Assembly (NCBI RefSeq): GCF_902635505.1
Contig: NC_045430.1
Location: forward strand, 116,435,425 to 116,499,424
Length of the DNA: 64,000 bases
Reading direction: 5' to 3'
From: Sarcophilus harrisii
Taxonomy: Eukaryota > Chordata > Mammalia > Dasyuromorphia > Dasyuridae
Below are positions 60,410 to 64,000 of this stretch, piece by piece. Within the stretch, counting starts at the first letter, position 1. Each line of letters starts with the position of its first letter. The position numbers were made by a program, and so were the translations under genes. The notes beneath the pieces were generated by a model. That model saw only the letters and a list, made by a program, of their open reading frames with translations. It was not told the origin of the DNA and did not search any database.

Positions 60410-62659
60410 CTGTAAAAATAAAGTGTCACAAGTTGCTTATTTTCTCCCATGCCAATATAGCTAAGAAGAAAAACCACTTTTTGTTGTCCTTAATTTCCCC
60501 CTCATTATAGCTTTAAAAACATCCATTTTTATAGTTCTTCATTAACCTCAGCTCTTTCTGGGATTTGTAACTATACACAATTTTATAAGACATTTTCTCT
60601 CCCTTTTGTTACCTGCTCTTGATTTATCGTTCATATTTTTTAATTCTTTAAAAATATCAAATTAAATTGACCTTTCATTTTTATATCATTCTTATTTTCA
60701 AATATGTCCATCTCTCCTCTCAGCCCCAGCAGCATTTCTTTGAATTGAAATTTTAAAAAGAAGAGGAATGAAGGCTATTTAGGAAAACCAATAACATGAA
60801 TCAATTGTATCTGATAGTATATGTAATATTCCATACTCTTGGGTCCTTTCCACCACATACACACCTTTACAAAGAAGGGATCAAGATGAATTATTTCAAA
60901 TTCTATAGGGCTAATATCGGTAATTATGATCTCTTGTTGACTCTTATTAAACTTTTTTTATGAGGAAGGGTATACATATCTTTAAAAGACTAAGTTAATT
61001 GATGGTTTCTGTATGCACATACATAAGTATAAATAGACAACTCCAATTTTCCTTTTCTTTTGAATTGTTTCTCTTTGTTTCTTCAGAATGTCATTCTTGA
61101 GATTTTGCCATTCCTCCTAGCCCTATAGAATTTAGTCCATTGATTATTCCTTTAATCTTTAACATTTGCTTTCCCCAAATCTAAATTGCAATTCTTATTA
61201 CGTGTTGCAATTATTATGGTTTGTCTCTCCTTTTCAGTCACAAACTCTTCTAAAGAATGGTTACTTCTTTCTTCCTTAAACCCCTAAAGTACCCATGATT
61301 TTCTTCTGTGTCTAGTTCTCCTTGCTGGTGAGAACAAATTCAAAACAAAATACATTCTGATTGATTCCTCTACCTTTTGAAGAATGGAACTACCATTAAA
61401 GATAAGATAAAAACTTATTAGTTGCTTTTTAACAAAGAGCTCCAGCAGATGACTGGATAATTGAAGTCTCCATTACTCCTATAATGTATCTGCATGTTAG
61501 TTTTATTAACCTAATTTGAGGATAATCCTTTTTATTTCATATTCTTTTTTCAAATTACATGCAGTATATGGTAAAGTGAAAAAAATCTCTTCTACTTTTC
61601 TCTTTTATTGCTCTTCACACAAATATTTTATACTTTACTTCCCTGCTCTAACTCATAGAAGTCTCTAGAAAAGTAATACATATTATTTTAATAGAAAATA
61701 TTAAATATATAAAATATTTCAAAACACTTATACTGTTTCTTCATCAGTTTCATCCTACCAAAAATAAGTTAAACCTTTTAAGTGAATTTGTCTCCATCTG
61801 TTAGGATCCTTAGTTCCTTTTGCTTGCTGCTTAAATCTTTGTTTCTATTTATCTATGGATATTTGGCACCATGGGTTTTACTTATGGCTCCTTCTATTTT
61901 TGTCTCCTTGAAATTCTGGCTGTCTTACTGTTTTCCTCTTCTGTTGCTATTCTATAATTTGAGGCTTGAAAGTTTTATACAGTTTTCCCTACCTTTTATT
62001 TTAAAGCCATTTTTATTAGATTCTGAAGGATCCATTAGTAGATAGTATTGAATAAGCAGAATAAGATGATGTGAAATTAGCATTTCATTATGAAATAGTA
62101 CTTTTTCCATTGCTTGAGAACACCTGGAAATTTTGTGTTCGTTTCTCTTGTTTTTCAAATTCAGAAATGAAAGGAGGTATTGCAAGCAAATGTATTGTTT
62201 CATGATATTATAAAGTTTGTCTTTAAGGTTTGTAAGAGGAGAATGTGAACGTGGGGGTAACTGAGAAATAGCTATTAGATACTTTATTACAATTTGCCAC
62301 AGTTACTATAAGATGGGCTCAATATTTTTCAGTTATCTTCTTTAGTAATCCTATAATGCTTTGAGAATTGTGTGTGTGTGTGTCTCTGTGTGTTATTGAC
62401 TATAAAATCCACACTAATATATAAAACAGGAAATCATGAATCTAAATAAACACTATTACATAATGATATTAAGAATTTTAATTATTTTCATGCTAATTCA
62501 AAAAATTAGTTCATTTGGAATCCCACAAACCAGACTTAGATTTTTAAAGGTTGCTTATTCTTGTCAAAGGAAATGAAAAATTATTTTAGAATGATATAAT
62601 ATGCACTGATTGCCAATAAATTATTTGTACACAAAACCACATACATACACAAATACACA

Positions 62660-62770
62660 GTCCTACCCTATCATATTGTGAGCTTTCTGAAAAGAGGTCC
62701 ATATCTAATCTTTATAATTCAGAAGGTCCTCTGGAACATAATACCCTCAATAAGTCATATTAGTTAAGGG
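62660..62770 (+). mobile_element. L2 3'-end remnant
   Basis: ATCATATTGTGAGCTTTCTG, GAAAAGAGGTCCATATCTAA, CTCTGGAACATAATACCCTC: diverged L2 tail within the ABCC9 intron. Confidence 0.5.
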
Positions 62771-62824
62771 GGGTGGTGTAGTGTATGTGAATGTTTATAT
62801 AGTAATAGGGTAAGTAGATATAAA

Positions 62825-62970
62825 GCTGACCTCAGAATCTGAAAAATCTAAGTTCAAATCTCACTTCTGATACATGCTGGTGGTCACTTAAACTTCTTAG
62901 TGACTCAAGCAACACTGTAGTCCTCTTTGTTGCTGAATAGTCTCAAATATGCTTTGATAAATGGAATGCC
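62825..62970 (+). repeat. tRNA-derived SINE remnant
   Basis: GCTGACCTCAGAATCTGAAA, AAGTTCAAATCTCACTTCTG, GGTCACTTAAACTTCTTAGT match the central part of the marsupial SINE in diverged form. Confidence 0.5.
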
Positions 62971-63154
62971 TATACTCAAGAGTATTAGAGAGATAGATAT
63001 ATACATATACCTATATATGCATACATAAATATACATATATGTATAAATTTTTTGAATAGTTTGTTTATTGTTGTTGTTATTTACACAGACAAGTAATTTA
63101 GGCCAGCTACCTAGGCTTTTAAGAAGTTTAGATCCTCATTTACACACTCCCTTA

Positions 63155-64000
<846 letters not shown>

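Noticed and set aside
61782-62045. 87-codon Phe/Leu-rich frame
   Set aside because: Inside an ABCC9 intron; pyrimidine-rich DNA gives hydrophobic frames by chance.

Overview
This is mammalian, most likely marsupial, nuclear DNA. It is AT-rich and gene-poor. It is packed with repeats typical of metatherian genomes: tRNA-derived SINEs with RTE-type tails, WSINE-type SINEs, MIR, long diverged L2/CR1-clade LINEs, 5'-truncated L1s and solo LTRs. The protein-coding content was placed by reading translated exons and checking splice sites base by base. Repeat family names come from pattern recognition and were not checked against a library.

Only two host genes are supported, both on the minus strand. 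KCNJ8 (Kir6.1, pore of the vascular ATP-sensitive K+ channel) is complete. Its coding exons lie at 22345-22718 and 15352-16252 and join in frame to give 424 residues. A short 5'UTR piece (22719-22790) and a likely noncoding first exon in a GC-rich island (about 23634-24165) lie upstream. ABCC9 (SUR2, the regulatory subunit that binds Kir6.1) enters from the right edge and shows only its 3' end: an NBD2 exon (63197-63330), a 63-nt exon (60347-60409), and the two alternative last exons for SUR2A (59351-59488) and SUR2B (56120-56257). Pore and regulatory-subunit genes thus sit in tandem in the same orientation, about 32 kb apart. This is the KCNJ8-ABCC9 arrangement known in other mammals.

Region by region: 1-15.2 kb is intergenic DNA downstream of KCNJ8, with an antisense L2-type reverse-transcriptase fragment (3.4-4.9 kb), a large CT microsatellite and SINE/MIR remnants. 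15.2-24.3 kb is KCNJ8; its 6.1-kb intron carries MIRs, an L2 with a nested SINE, and a small hAT-like element. 24.3-56 kb is the KCNJ8-ABCC9 interval and is almost wholly repeats. It includes two solo LTRs that share terminal sequence, a young-looking truncated L1 with target-site duplications, an older L1 ORF1/5'UTR fragment interrupted by another L1, several 0.7-2.2 kb L2 copies, and an unnamed dispersed repeat present twice. 56-64 kb holds the ABCC9 terminal exons and introns.

I saw no RNA genes, CRISPR array or novel protein system. The most useful observations are the preserved SUR2A/SUR2B exon pair, the KCNJ8 C-terminal hexapeptide repeat, the dated-by-structure insertions (LTRs, L1s, SINE) and the unnamed repeat pair.
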